Of a DNA stretch of 64,000 nucleotides, positions 17,404 to 26,540 are shown one piece after another (position 1 is the stretch's first letter; each line of letters starts with the position of its first letter). Position numbers and translations under genes: made by a program. Source of the stretch: Collimonas sp. PA-H2 (GTDB taxonomy: Bacteria; Pseudomonadota; Gammaproteobacteria; Burkholderiales; Burkholderiaceae_D); contig NZ_PDBX01000001.1 in NCBI RefSeq assembly GCF_002564105.1, positions 4,402,001 to 4,466,000 of the forward strand, read 5' to 3'. The notes beneath the pieces were generated by a model. That model ran no database searches. It was not told where the DNA came from and saw nothing but the letters and a program-made list of their open reading frames with translations.

Positions 17404-18837
17404 ATGACCGCAGCGCACGAAGTCGCAAAAAATGAAAAAACAGGCAATTCAGGGGCTGGTACGGATGCTCCGGCATTGAGCGAGCAAGCCAGGGACGATA
17501 TCCGGCATCACTTGCATTCCCAGACCAACCTGCGCCTGCACCAGGCGCGCGGGCCGCTGATCGTCAGCCGTGGCGAAGGGATTCATGTTTTTGACGAGCA
17601 AGGCAGAAAATACATAGAAGGCATGTCCGGCCTGTGGTGCGCGTCGCTGGGATTTTCCAACCAGCGGCTGGTGGAGGCGGCGGCACGACAACTGCGCCGG
17701 CTGCCGTATTACCACACGTTCAATCACCGGGTTCCCGATGTCGTCGTGCAATTGGCAAGCCGGATCGCCGCCATTGCACCGCTGCCGGAAGCAAAGGTGT
17801 TTTTTGCCTCGTCAGGATCGGAGGCGATCGATTCGATGGTCAAGATGACCTGGTATTACCAGGCTGCTCGCGGCAAGGCGGAAAAGCGCACGATCATTGC
17901 CCACGACAAAGGCTTTCATGGTTCAACCGTCATGGGATCCAGCCTGTCCGGGCTGCCGCACATGCATCGCGCATTCGGCTTGCCGTTGCCTGGCATTCGT
18001 CATATCGAATGCCCGCATTTCTACAAGAACGGGCGGCCAGGAGAAAGCGAGGCTGCGTTTGTTGCACGGCTCATGACGCAGCTGGAGCAATTGATCGTCG
18101 CAGAGGGAGCTGAGACGATTGCCGCACTGATCAGCGAGCCGATCTTGGGCGCCGGCGGTGTCGTGGTGCCAGCGGCCGGTTATTTTGAGGCGCTGCAGGG
18201 ATTGCTGCGCAAGCACGATATTTTGCTGCTTGCTGATGAAATCATTTGCGGTTTCGGGCGGACCGGCAACTGGTTTGGCGCAGAAACCATGGCTCTGGAG
18301 CCGGACATGATGGCTTGCGCGAAAAGCCTTTCCTCGGGATATATGCCGATTTCCTGCGTGATCGTCAGCGGGAAAATTTATGCGGAACTGGAACATCAAA
18401 GCAGCATGCTCGGCCCGTTTGGCCATGGTTTCACCTACTCCGGCCATCCGGTTGCCGCTGCGGTGGCGCTTGAAGCGCTGACTATTTATCAGGAAATGGA
18501 TGCGCCGCGCGTTGTCGGCAGCAAGGGCGAATACCTGCACGCTAAATTGGCGGCGCTACGCACGCATCCATTGGTCGGAGAAGTGCGGGGCACAGGTTTG
18601 CTGGCGGGCGTCGAGCTGATCGATAAAGCAAGCGGGCAGGCATTTCCAGCCATGCTGGGCGTTGGCGCCATGGTCGAACAGCGTACCCGCCAGCATGGGC
18701 TGATAGTACGCAACATGGGGGACGCGATCGCACTGAGCCCGCCTTTCATCATTAGTGACGACGAGATCGACATGATGGTCGATAAATTGACCGCTGCACT
18801 CGACGAGGCTGCTGCAGAGCTTGCCAAACCAGCGTAA
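17404..18837 (+). CDS. Class III omega-aminotransferase
   Basis: A 477-residue PLP enzyme of the omega-amino acid:pyruvate / putrescine aminotransferase group. Lys307 in ACAKSLSSGYMPIS is the PLP lysine, LLLADEIICGFGRTGNWFG holds the Asp that binds the pyridine nitrogen, and FFASSGSEAIDSMVKM is the phosphate-binding region. The ATG at 17404 is chosen because AAAGGA lies seven bases before it; an ATG at 17383 has no site. With the downstream aldehyde dehydrogenase it suggests amine to aldehyde to acid conversion. Confidence 0.92.
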   Translation: MTAAHEVAKNEKTGNSGAGTDAPALSEQARDDIRHHLHSQTNLRLHQARGPLIVSRGEGIHVFDEQGRKYIEGMSGLWCASLGFSNQRLVEAAARQLRRLPYYHTFNHRVPDVVVQLASRIAAIAPLPEAKVFFASSGSEAIDSMVKMTWYYQAARGKAEKRTIIAHDKGFHGSTVMGSSLSGLPHMHRAFGLPLPGIRHIECPHFYKNGRPGESEAAFVARLMTQLEQLIVAEGAETIAALISEPILGAGGVVVPAAGYFEALQGLLRKHDILLLADEIICGFGRTGNWFGAETMALEPDMMACAKSLSSGYMPISCVIVSGKIYAELEHQSSMLGPFGHGFTYSGHPVAAAVALEALTIYQEMDAPRVVGSKGEYLHAKLAALRTHPLVGEVRGTGLLAGVELIDKASGQAFPAMLGVGAMVEQRTRQHGLIVRNMGDAIALSPPFIISDDEIDMMVDKLTAALDEAAAELAKPA

Positions 18838-18858
18838 CGCACCGACCTGGAAAAGACC

Positions 18859-19965
18859 ATGAGCAACGCACAAGAAAATTTGATCGAATTTATCGATGTA
18901 CAGAAATCGTACGACGGCAGCAATCTGGTCATCAAGAACCTGAACTTGTCCATACGGCGGGGCGAGTTCCTGACTCTGTTGGGCGCTTCCGGCTCGGGTA
19001 AAACCACCACGCTGACGATGCTGGCCGGGTTTGAATCGCCGACGCGCGGTGAAATCCGGATGAACGGCAAGCACATCGAGAGCGTCCCTGCGCACAAACG
19101 CGGCATCGGCATGGTGTTCCAGAACTATGCCTTGTTCCCCCACATGAGTGTTGCGCAAAATCTTGCCTATCCGCTCAAAATGCGCGGCATTGGCGGCGTT
19201 GCGCTCGAAGACAAGGTCAAACGGGCGATTGACATGGTGCAGTTGCATGGCATGGAGCAGCGGCGTCCATCCGAGCTGTCCGGTGGCCAGCAGCAACGGG
19301 TTGCGCTGGCACGTTCGATGGTGTTCGAACCAGAATTGATCCTGATGGATGAGCCTCTGGGCGCACTCGACAAGAATTTGCGTGAGCACATGCAATACGA
19401 AATTAAGCAATTACACCGCCAGTTGGGTGTCACGGTGGTGTATGTGACGCACGACCAGAGCGAAGCATTGACGATGTCAGACCGGGTTGCCGTCTTCGAG
19501 CGCGGCGAGATTGTCCAGATTGCGTCGCCGGACATGCTGTACGAGCATCCAGGGACGGCCTATGTCGCGACCTTCATTGGTGAAAACAACGCCTTGTACG
19601 GCAGGCTGCAGGCGGTGCATGGTGAGACATGCACGGTGGTACTGGACGGTGGCCGGCATATCACAGCTCCGGCATCCGGCCTGCAGGGCATGGCGCCCGA
19701 ACGGGTGAAGGTAATGGTGCGTCCGGAAAAAATTCAACTGGGGGCCGTTGCAAACGGAACAACGGATTTTACCGGGCAGATTGCCGACCTGGTTTACCTC
19801 GGTGACCACGTTCGGGTACATGTTCGCTATGACGGGAAGGACAGCGTGATTCTCAAAGTGGCAGACATGAAACTGGCGAAGCAGATTGTCATCGGCGAAT
19901 CGATCAGCTTCGGATGGGATCCACGCGACTGCCACGTTTATCCGGAGTCCACGATTTCGCGATGA
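18859..19965 (+). CDS. PotA-like ABC transporter ATP-binding protein
   Basis: A 368-residue ATPase with a C-terminal TOBE domain, as in PotA/PotG. Walker A is GASGSGKTTT, the signature LSGGQQQRVALAR, Walker B LILMDEPLGALD and the switch THDQSEA. It is the only ATPase that fits the binding protein and permeases at 9482-12605, although it sits about 6 kb away on the other arm. That split implies coordinated control, which the shared operator motif would provide. Confidence 0.93.
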   Translation: MSNAQENLIEFIDVQKSYDGSNLVIKNLNLSIRRGEFLTLLGASGSGKTTTLTMLAGFESPTRGEIRMNGKHIESVPAHKRGIGMVFQNYALFPHMSVAQNLAYPLKMRGIGGVALEDKVKRAIDMVQLHGMEQRRPSELSGGQQQRVALARSMVFEPELILMDEPLGALDKNLREHMQYEIKQLHRQLGVTVVYVTHDQSEALTMSDRVAVFERGEIVQIASPDMLYEHPGTAYVATFIGENNALYGRLQAVHGETCTVVLDGGRHITAPASGLQGMAPERVKVMVRPEKIQLGAVANGTTDFTGQIADLVYLGDHVRVHVRYDGKDSVILKVADMKLAKQIVIGESISFGWDPRDCHVYPESTISR

Positions 19966-20019
19966 TCGCGGACGAGATGCCGACACCTTCAATTTCTCCC
20001 GTCGCTTAAGGAATATTTC

Positions 20020-21474
20020 ATGCTGCAACTTATCAATCCAGCCCTGCTACGTACCCAGGCATTTATCAATGGCGTCTGGTGCAACGCCGGCAGCGGTGAG
20101 GTCATTCAAGTCACTAATCCGGCCAATGGTGGAATCATCGCGACCGTACCATGCATGGGCGCGAGCGAAACACTGCTGGCGATTGAGTCCGCCCGTGTCG
20201 CCTGGAAACCTTGGCGCACATTGACTGCCAAGGAGCGCGCGGCTATCTTGCGAAAATTTCACGATGCGATCCTCAACAACGCCGACGACCTGGCGCGCAT
20301 CATGACCTGCGAGCAGGGCAAGCCTTTACAAGAGTCGCACGATGAAATCCGTTATGCAGCTGCTTATATCGATTGGTTTGCGGAAGAAGGAAAGCGGCTC
20401 TACGGCGATACTATTCCGAGCCCGCAAGGTGGAAGGCGGATCGTAGTCATCAAGGAACCGATCGGCGTATGTGCTGCGATTACGCCATGGAATTTTCCGG
20501 CGGCAATGATTGCTCGGAAGATCGCTCCAGCTTTGGCTGCAGGATGTCCTATCATCGTCAAGCCGGCCAGCCAGACGCCGCTGAGCGCACTCGCTCTAGC
20601 CTATCTGGGGCAGACGGCTGGCATTCCCCCGGGAGTTTTTTCAGTGCTGACTGGATCTGCCAATGCTATCGGCGGTGAGCTGACTTCCAACCCTGCGGTG
20701 CGCAAGTTGAGCTTCACCGGCTCTACCGAAATTGGACGCATTCTGATGCGTCAAACCGCCGGTACCATCAAAAAAGTTTCGATGGAGCTGGGCGGTAACG
20801 CGCCGTTCATCGTGTTCGATGACGCAGATCTGGGGGCTGCGGTGGACGGTGCGATCGCCAGCAAATTCCGCAACGCCGGACAGACTTGTGTATGCACGAA
20901 TCGATTGTATGTGCATGATCACGTGTATGACGAATTCGTCGAGAAACTGGCCATTGGCATCAAAGCTTTGTCTGTCGGTAACGGTTTGCTAGAGAATATA
21001 TCGCAGGGGCCGCTGATCGACGCGGCAGCAGTCGACAAAGTCGAAGAGCATATTGCCGATGCAATCGCCAACGGCGCTCGTTTGGTGGTGGGAGGCAAGC
21101 GTCATGCCCTTGGTGGAACGTTCTTTGAACCGACCTTGCTTGCCGGCGCCACACAGTCAATGAAAGTCGCGGCGGAAGAGACCTTCGGGCCACTTGCCTG
21201 CGTGTTTCGTTTCAATACCGAGGAAGAAGTTATTGCCATGGCGAACGACACCGAATTCGGGCTTGCCAGTTATTTCTACAGCCGTGATATAGGACGCGTG
21301 TGGCGCGTCGCCGAAGCGCTGGAGTTCGGCATGGTTGGCATCAACACGGGTGTGATTTCGAGTGAGGCCGCGCCGTTCGGCGGTGTCAAGCAATCGGGCC
21401 TTGGCCGCGAGGGATCTAAATATGGGATTGAAGACTATATTGTGATCAAACAGCTTTGTATCGGCATTGAATGA
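20020..21474 (+). CDS. NAD(P)-dependent aldehyde dehydrogenase, succinate-semialdehyde type
   Basis: A 484-residue ALDH. Cys290 in AGQTCVCTNRL is the nucleophile, Glu256 in MELGGNAPFIVF the general base, and FTGSTEIGRIL the cofactor segment. Overall it resembles GabD-type succinate-semialdehyde dehydrogenases. AAGGA precedes the ATG. As last gene of the plus-strand arm it would oxidise the aldehyde produced by the class III aminotransferase. Substrate range in this family is broad, so succinate semialdehyde is only one candidate. Confidence 0.92.
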   Translation: MLQLINPALLRTQAFINGVWCNAGSGEVIQVTNPANGGIIATVPCMGASETLLAIESARVAWKPWRTLTAKERAAILRKFHDAILNNADDLARIMTCEQGKPLQESHDEIRYAAAYIDWFAEEGKRLYGDTIPSPQGGRRIVVIKEPIGVCAAITPWNFPAAMIARKIAPALAAGCPIIVKPASQTPLSALALAYLGQTAGIPPGVFSVLTGSANAIGGELTSNPAVRKLSFTGSTEIGRILMRQTAGTIKKVSMELGGNAPFIVFDDADLGAAVDGAIASKFRNAGQTCVCTNRLYVHDHVYDEFVEKLAIGIKALSVGNGLLENISQGPLIDAAAVDKVEEHIADAIANGARLVVGGKRHALGGTFFEPTLLAGATQSMKVAAEETFGPLACVFRFNTEEEVIAMANDTEFGLASYFYSRDIGRVWRVAEALEFGMVGINTGVISSEAAPFGGVKQSGLGREGSKYGIEDYIVIKQLCIGIE

Positions 21475-21542
21475 TCTGATCCATATAGTATAAGCATCGA
21501 CTTGTAGGGCTTGCCAGGCATGTAACACAAAATCCACAAAAA

Positions 21543-21659
21543 AATCATGAGGAGGCAACATGAAATTAAGCGGGAAACAGTTGGCAATACGGTGATGGGG
21601 TAATCGTAAAGCGCGTGATGAAATGGCGGCCTAAGAACGGCGAGACTGAGCGCCTGTAA
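21543..21659 (+). pseudogene. Scar of a second NitT-type ABC transporter operon
   Basis: Bases 21543-21588 match the leader and first codons of the binding-protein gene (6271-6316) at 42 of 46 positions, including AATCATGAGGAG and the ATG. Without a gap the sequence then matches the last 73 bases of the permease gene (9258-9330), through CGGCGAGACTGAGCGCCTGTAA. About 2.9 kb of coding sequence is missing between the two pieces. This is the deletion remnant of a paralogous operon that once stood downstream of the amine regulon. Confidence 0.85.
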
Positions 21660-21710
21660 AGGTGATCCTGTATGACCGATTGCGGCCATACAGGGATATG
21701 TCAATCTACA

Positions 21711-22841
21711 TCAGCTGCGTTTGAAGGTATCCACCGCCCGCCGCCCCACTGCGGGATCATCGGTAAAGAAGCCGTCGATCCCGGCCTTCAGGTAAGCCTG
21801 GATTTCCGCCACCGAACCATCCGCATTGCGGGTCGCGGCCGAACCGTTGCTTTTCAGGCTGGCGGGCAGGAAGTTGTTTTCCGGGCGGAAGGTGTAGGGA
21901 TGGACGCGCAGGCCGGCGGCGTGGGCGTTGCTCACCAGGGCGGTGGGGCTGCCCAGCTCGCCCTTGCTGTCCTGCGGGATGATGCTCAGCTTGTAGGGGC
22001 CGACACCATCGGCGTAGGCTGCCACTTCCTGCATGCCGCCGGCAGTCATCAAATCGCCATAAGTACGCTTGCTGCCGGCCAGCACGAAGTCGGGCGGCTG
22101 CACCTTGTCGTCATCCATCAGCTGGATCAGGCGGTAGGTCGGATGGTTCTTGCCGATCTTGCTGCGCAGGGTTTTCAGGTTGGCGGTTTCAAACGACTGG
22201 ATGAAGATGGTGGCGCGTTTGGCGCTGTAGTCGTCCTGCGCCAGCACCGTCAGCAGGCGCTCTTCCAGCGGCAGGCCGATGGACTGGAAATAGCTCGGAT
22301 GCTTGGTCTCCGGGTACAGATGGATAGTGCGGCCGGTCTTGGCCGACATGTCCTTGGCGAGGGCGACGATTTCCGCCAGGGTCGGCACTTCGAACTGGCC
22401 ATCGTATTTTGTATTGTCGGGGCGGATCTGCGGGATTCTTTCTTTGGCGCGCAACTCCTTGATCTCGGCCAGGGTGAAGTCTTCGGTGAACCATCCCTCC
22501 AGCGTATTGCCGTCGATTACCTTCTTGGTCTTGCGATTGGCAAACTTGGTTACCGTGGCGACATTGGTGGTGCCGGAAATTTCATTCTCGTGGCGGGCGA
22601 CCAAGAAACCATCTTTGGTCGCCACCAGATCCGGCTCGATGACGTCGGCGCCGTCTTCAATCGCCTTGGTGTAGGAAGCCAGGGTGTGCTCAGGCCTCAA
22701 TGCGCTGGCGCCGCGGTGGCCGATCACCAGGGCTTTGCTGTCGGCAGTCAGTTCTCCGCCGCCGCTGCCGCAGGCGGTAAGGGAAAGCGCGGCGGCCAGC
22801 GCCAGCGGCAGCGACAGGGGGAGGAGGCTAGTTCGTATCAT
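21711..22841 (-). CDS. Glycerophosphodiester phosphodiesterase, lipoprotein
   Basis: A 376-residue GlpQ-type enzyme that hydrolyses glycerophosphodiesters to glycerol-3-phosphate and an alcohol. The signal peptide ends in the lipobox LTAC, then a Gly/Ser spacer. IGHRGASALRPEHTLASY carries the catalytic HR and the metal-binding Glu region; ADVIEPDLVATKDG and RHENEISGTTNV are further conserved segments. It should be anchored in the periplasm or outer membrane. A Pho box and -10 lie upstream (22875-22908), so expression under phosphate limitation is expected. The ATG lacks a clear ribosome site. Confidence 0.92.
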   Translation of the reverse strand: MIRTSLLPLSLPLALAAALSLTACGSGGGELTADSKALVIGHRGASALRPEHTLASYTKAIEDGADVIEPDLVATKDGFLVARHENEISGTTNVATVTKFANRKTKKVIDGNTLEGWFTEDFTLAEIKELRAKERIPQIRPDNTKYDGQFEVPTLAEIVALAKDMSAKTGRTIHLYPETKHPSYFQSIGLPLEERLLTVLAQDDYSAKRATIFIQSFETANLKTLRSKIGKNHPTYRLIQLMDDDKVQPPDFVLAGSKRTYGDLMTAGGMQEVAAYADGVGPYKLSIIPQDSKGELGSPTALVSNAHAAGLRVHPYTFRPENNFLPASLKSNGSAATRNADGSVAEIQAYLKAGIDGFFTDDPAVGRRAVDTFKRS

Positions 22842-22874
22842 GGCGGGGACAGGTGAGGGTGGTAGGAGTGGCTA

Positions 22875-22908
22875 ATTCTACAAGTAAGTTGTGACATCGG
22901 AATGACAA
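22875..22908 (-). promoter_or_regulatory. Pho box and -10 element upstream of the GDPD gene
   Basis: On the minus strand the sequence is TTGTCAT-TCCG-ATGTCAC: two seven-base repeats, 11 bases start to start, against the consensus CTGTCAT-N4-CTGTCAY. Ten bases later comes TAGAAT, a 5 of 6 match to the -10 box, the spacing typical of PhoB-activated promoters. It lies about 50 bases from the start codon. The rest of the 322-base gap (22842-23163) is AT-rich and shows no gene. Confidence 0.6.
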
Positions 22909-23163
22909 TCATTCAATAAAAGAAAATCGTAATAGCTTGTTTTATAACAATTAAATACAAAAGCGATTGCGATTGCCTCCAAATCACCTATTCTCATCAT
23001 GTCATAGTGATTATGTTGTCCGTTCTCCAATGTAATAAAATGCCGACCCCAGATGAATGCCCGGCAGGGGCTTTCGCTGGATCTTACGAACATGCGCAAC
23101 CATCGCCGGCAGCTGAAACGGCTGCGGCGCTGAGGCTGTTCCCTGGTTTTTGAGGAGAAATAC

Positions 23164-25992
23164 ATGACAAAACTCGACCTTTCGCGTCGCAGTTTTTTGA
23201 AGGCCAGCGTAATCGCCGGAGTCTCGGTTTACGTAGCGCCCATGGGCGGCAAGGCATTCGCCGCCCTGTTTGAAGAAAAAATCCTGACGCCCATCCAGTG
23301 GGACAGCGGCAACGGTCAGGTCAAGTTCCGTATCGATGGCATTGCCAAGGTCACCGGCGCCAAAGTGTTTGCCCGCGATGTGCGCGCGCGCGACATGCCG
23401 CACTGGCCGAACCAGCAAGCCCATGCCTTCATCCTGCGCGCCACCAAGGCCGACCGCAGCTTCCTGGGCTTCGACCTGAGCATGCTCGGCGAAGAATTGA
23501 AGCCGGACCGCGTGGTCACTGCCGCCGACCTGACGCGCGACGGGGTGGCCTTTCCGGCGTTTTACGGCGAAGACATGCTACTGCCGGCCGGCAAGACACC
23601 GGCCTATCTGGGACACGCCGTGGCGATCCTGATCTATAACGACTTCGCCCGTTTCCGTTTCGCCAAAGACAAACTGCAATTCAAGGATGAAGTGATCCAG
23701 TACGGTCCGGTGACCGGCCCGCTGGAGCGCGATCCCTGGGGTACCTTCCGCTTCGTGCGGGTGGGCGGCGCGACATCGTTCGACGACGATGTCTTCTCCA
23801 GCCTGAAGAATGCGCCGGTATTCCCGAGCATGATGCGCAAGCACCAGCCGGTCTGGCCGGACGGCCAGGAGCACGGCAAGCTGGGCGAGCAGGGCATGTT
23901 CTACGCCGCCCAGATCCAGGAGCAGCTAGACCACCCGCCGGCTGACTGGCTGGTCATGGAACGCAACTACAACACGCAGTCGGTGGATACCGCGGCGCTC
24001 GAGCCGGACAACGCCAACTGCTGGTACGACAGCGCCAACCAGGCCCTGCACATGGTAGTGCCGACGCAATCGCCGGCAGAAGTTGTCGACAGCGCCATCG
24101 AGATGATGAAGAAGGGAAAATTCCCTTTGAAGAAGCTGTTCCTGCATCCTTGCTACACGGTCGGCTACGGCTCCAAGGATCACTACAACTTCCCGTTCTA
24201 CGGCCTGCTGACCTCGCTGTATGCGGATGGCAAGCCGGTGCGCCTGGCTAACGACCGCTACGAGCAGTTCCAGACCTCGATCAAGCGTCACGCTTTCAAG
24301 ATGCACTACCGCATCGCGGTCGACCGCAAGAGTGGCTTGCTGCAATCGTTCAAGGGCGAATTCGAAGCCAACGGCGGCGGCCGCGCCAATTTCTCGCCAT
24401 CGGTGGCGATGGTGGGCGCTACGGCAGCCCAATCGATTTACTATTTCCCGAAGAACGACCTGGCGGCAGTTGCGATTGCTACCCGTGCGATCGACGCCGG
24501 TTCGGCGCGCGGCTACGGCACCTTGCAAAGCATGGCGGCGACCGAAATGATGATTGACGAGATGGCTGAAAAGCTGGGTCTCGACGCCATCGATTTCCGC
24601 CTCAAGAATGCGCTGCGTTCCGGCATGAAGAACACCCAGGGTGCGATTCCGGCGGGCGCCATCCGGGTCGACGAAGTGCTGCAAAAGGCCAAGCTGCATC
24701 CGCTCTGGGTCAACCGTTCCAAGAAAAAAGCAGAGTACGAAATCAGCCATCCAGGTTACCGCTACGGCGTCGGCTTCGCCTGCGTGCAAAAGGACTTCGG
24801 CACCGGCGCCGAGGCCTCGTTCGCCAAGGTCGAGATCAGCGCCGACGGCCAGATCCATCTGTCGCACAGCGCCGCCGAAATCGGCACCGGCATGTCGACT
24901 TCGCAGGCAATCGCCTGCGCCAAATGGCTGGGCAAGCCGGCTCATGAAGTGCGCACCTCGATCACCGACTGGAGCGATCTGCCGGTGGTCACCAGCGGCG
25001 ATCCTTATATCATGAGCCAAGCCGAGCAAGACAAGCTGGCGGCCAATCCGCGCTGGTCGCCGGGCTACTCCTCGCCGGCCAGCGCCACCAATTCGGCTTT
25101 CTACTTCACCCACAGCACGCGCGAAGCGGCGCGCGTAATCTTCATGCACGGCCTGTGGCCGGCGGCGATGGCGATCTGGGGTCAGGGCATAGGCGGCGGC
25201 CAGGCGGCGCCGCTGGTGGTGCGGGTGGAAGATGCGCGCTGGGTCGACGGCAAGCTGTCGGCCGCCGGCCTGCAAGCGCTGCCCTACGAACAGCTGGTCA
25301 AGAAAGCCCATGAACTGGGGCTGGTGACCGGCGCCACGGTGCACGTCTTCAATCGCTGGCAATGGACCGAAGCCGATTTCGAAATTCTCGGCAATCTGGT
25401 GCGGGTGCCGCTGGACGGCTTGTCGGTGCGTTACGGCGAAGGCGCCGCCAAGGCGCAGCAAGCCAAGATGACTACCGGCGGCGGCTACGAAGTACTGAAC
25501 CGGAAGAAGGTCTTGATTCCACCGACCCAGCGCAACAACGCCGCCGTGACTTACTACAGTGCGGTCGGCACCCTGGTCGAGCTGGCGGTGCATGAAGCCA
25601 GCGGCAAGGTCGAGCTGCTGACCCACCATTCGATCATGGAATGCGGCAACCAGATCTCGCCGCAACTGGTCTCCGGCCAGCTGCAGGGCGGCCTGGCGAT
25701 GGGCATCGGCCATGCCTTGCATGAATACCTGCCGCTGTATGAAGACGGCCCCGGCAACGGCAGCTGGAACTTCAACCGCTATCAGCTGCCGCGCGCCAAG
25801 GATGTCGCGGTCTGGAGCCAGACCAGCGAAGTGCTGCCGCCGTTGACCGAAACCGATCCGCCTAAAGGTATCGCCGAAGTGGTGATGATCCCGGTGGTCG
25901 GCGCCATCGTCAACGGCATCGCCCACGCCATCGGCCACCGTTTCACCGATCTGCCGGTAACCCAACAAAATATTCAGGAGGCTCTGGCATGA
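23164..25992 (+). CDS. Xanthine dehydrogenase-family molybdopterin-binding subunit (Tat-exported)
   Basis: A 942-residue catalytic subunit of a molybdenum hydroxylase, like isoquinoline 1-oxidoreductase beta or periplasmic aldehyde oxidoreductases. The N-terminus has a twin-arginine signal (LSRRSFLKASVIAGV). The substrate position hydroxylated cannot be predicted. RGYGTLQSMAATEMMIDEMA and the EIGTGMSTSQAIA segment resemble cofactor-binding regions of the family. The gene overlaps the 2Fe-2S subunit gene by four bases and is followed by a triheme cytochrome c and XdhC, indicating a periplasmic enzyme that passes electrons to the respiratory chain. Confidence 0.9.
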   Translation: MTKLDLSRRSFLKASVIAGVSVYVAPMGGKAFAALFEEKILTPIQWDSGNGQVKFRIDGIAKVTGAKVFARDVRARDMPHWPNQQAHAFILRATKADRSFLGFDLSMLGEELKPDRVVTAADLTRDGVAFPAFYGEDMLLPAGKTPAYLGHAVAILIYNDFARFRFAKDKLQFKDEVIQYGPVTGPLERDPWGTFRFVRVGGATSFDDDVFSSLKNAPVFPSMMRKHQPVWPDGQEHGKLGEQGMFYAAQIQEQLDHPPADWLVMERNYNTQSVDTAALEPDNANCWYDSANQALHMVVPTQSPAEVVDSAIEMMKKGKFPLKKLFLHPCYTVGYGSKDHYNFPFYGLLTSLYADGKPVRLANDRYEQFQTSIKRHAFKMHYRIAVDRKSGLLQSFKGEFEANGGGRANFSPSVAMVGATAAQSIYYFPKNDLAAVAIATRAIDAGSARGYGTLQSMAATEMMIDEMAEKLGLDAIDFRLKNALRSGMKNTQGAIPAGAIRVDEVLQKAKLHPLWVNRSKKKAEYEISHPGYRYGVGFACVQKDFGTGAEASFAKVEISADGQIHLSHSAAEIGTGMSTSQAIACAKWLGKPAHEVRTSITDWSDLPVVTSGDPYIMSQAEQDKLAANPRWSPGYSSPASATNSAFYFTHSTREAARVIFMHGLWPAAMAIWGQGIGGGQAAPLVVRVEDARWVDGKLSAAGLQALPYEQLVKKAHELGLVTGATVHVFNRWQWTEADFEILGNLVRVPLDGLSVRYGEGAAKAQQAKMTTGGGYEVLNRKKVLIPPTQRNNAAVTYYSAVGTLVELAVHEASGKVELLTHHSIMECGNQISPQLVSGQLQGGLAMGIGHALHEYLPLYEDGPGNGSWNFNRYQLPRAKDVAVWSQTSEVLPPLTETDPPKGIAEVVMIPVVGAIVNGIAHAIGHRFTDLPVTQQNIQEALA

Positions 25993-26540
25993 GCATGACC
26001 ATACACCCCATCACGATGCATATCAACGGCAAGCCGGTCGGCCCGGTGCCGGTGCCGGAAGGCATCATGATGATCGATTTCCTGCATGAATACCTGGACC
26101 TGACCGGCTCACGCCTGGGCTGCGGCCAGGGTCTGTGCCGCGCTTGCGTGGTGATCCTGGACAAACGGGACGGCAGCAGCGAGGAAGTACGTTCCTGCAT
26201 CACCGGCGCGCATTTTTTCGAAGGCAAGAAGGTGCGTACCGTGGAAGGCCACGCCCAGCGCAACGAGCAGGGCGAAGTGGTGGCGCTGTCGCCTATCCAG
26301 CAGAAATTCCTGGAACACTACAGCTTCCAGTGCGGCTATTGCACCCCTGGTTTCGTCAACGCCGCCACGGTGCTGGTGGAAAAGCTCAAGCGCCAGCCTG
26401 TGACCAAGGCCCAGCTCGACGACACCATCACCGAAGGCTTGAACGATCACATCTGCCGCTGTACCGGCTACGTCCGCTACTTCGAGGCGGTCAAGGAAGT
26501 GGTGCTGAGCACGCCGGGACTGGTGAAGGATGCCAAGTGA
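25989..26540 (+). CDS. (2Fe-2S)-binding subunit of molybdenum hydroxylase
   Basis: A 183-residue iron-sulfur subunit. The plant-type cluster motif is GCGQGLCRACVV with a later Cys in VRSC, and the second, helical-domain cluster uses CGYCTPGF and CRCTGY. There is no export signal, so it is probably carried out by the Tat signal of the large subunit after folding. Start overlaps the large-subunit stop (ATGA); the cytochrome start overlaps its own stop. Electrons pass from molybdenum through its two clusters to the cytochrome. Confidence 0.93.
   Translation: MSMTIHPITMHINGKPVGPVPVPEGIMMIDFLHEYLDLTGSRLGCGQGLCRACVVILDKRDGSSEEVRSCITGAHFFEGKKVRTVEGHAQRNEQGEVVALSPIQQKFLEHYSFQCGYCTPGFVNAATVLVEKLKRQPVTKAQLDDTITEGLNDHICRCTGYVRYFEAVKEVVLSTPGLVKDAK

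Noticed and set aside
21667..21694. CCTGTATG...CATACAGG stem-loop as terminator
   Set aside because: Eight-base-pair stem without a U-tract on either strand.
21672..22856. A 394-codon plus-strand frame over the GDPD gene
   Set aside because: Exactly mirrors the GDPD coding region, which has lipobox, catalytic motifs and a promoter.
23926..25968. A 680-codon open frame antisense to the molybdenum hydroxylase
   Set aside because: It lies opposite a strongly recognised gene, its product is Arg/His/Gln-rich low-complexity, and it has no family motif; a result of high GC codon bias.
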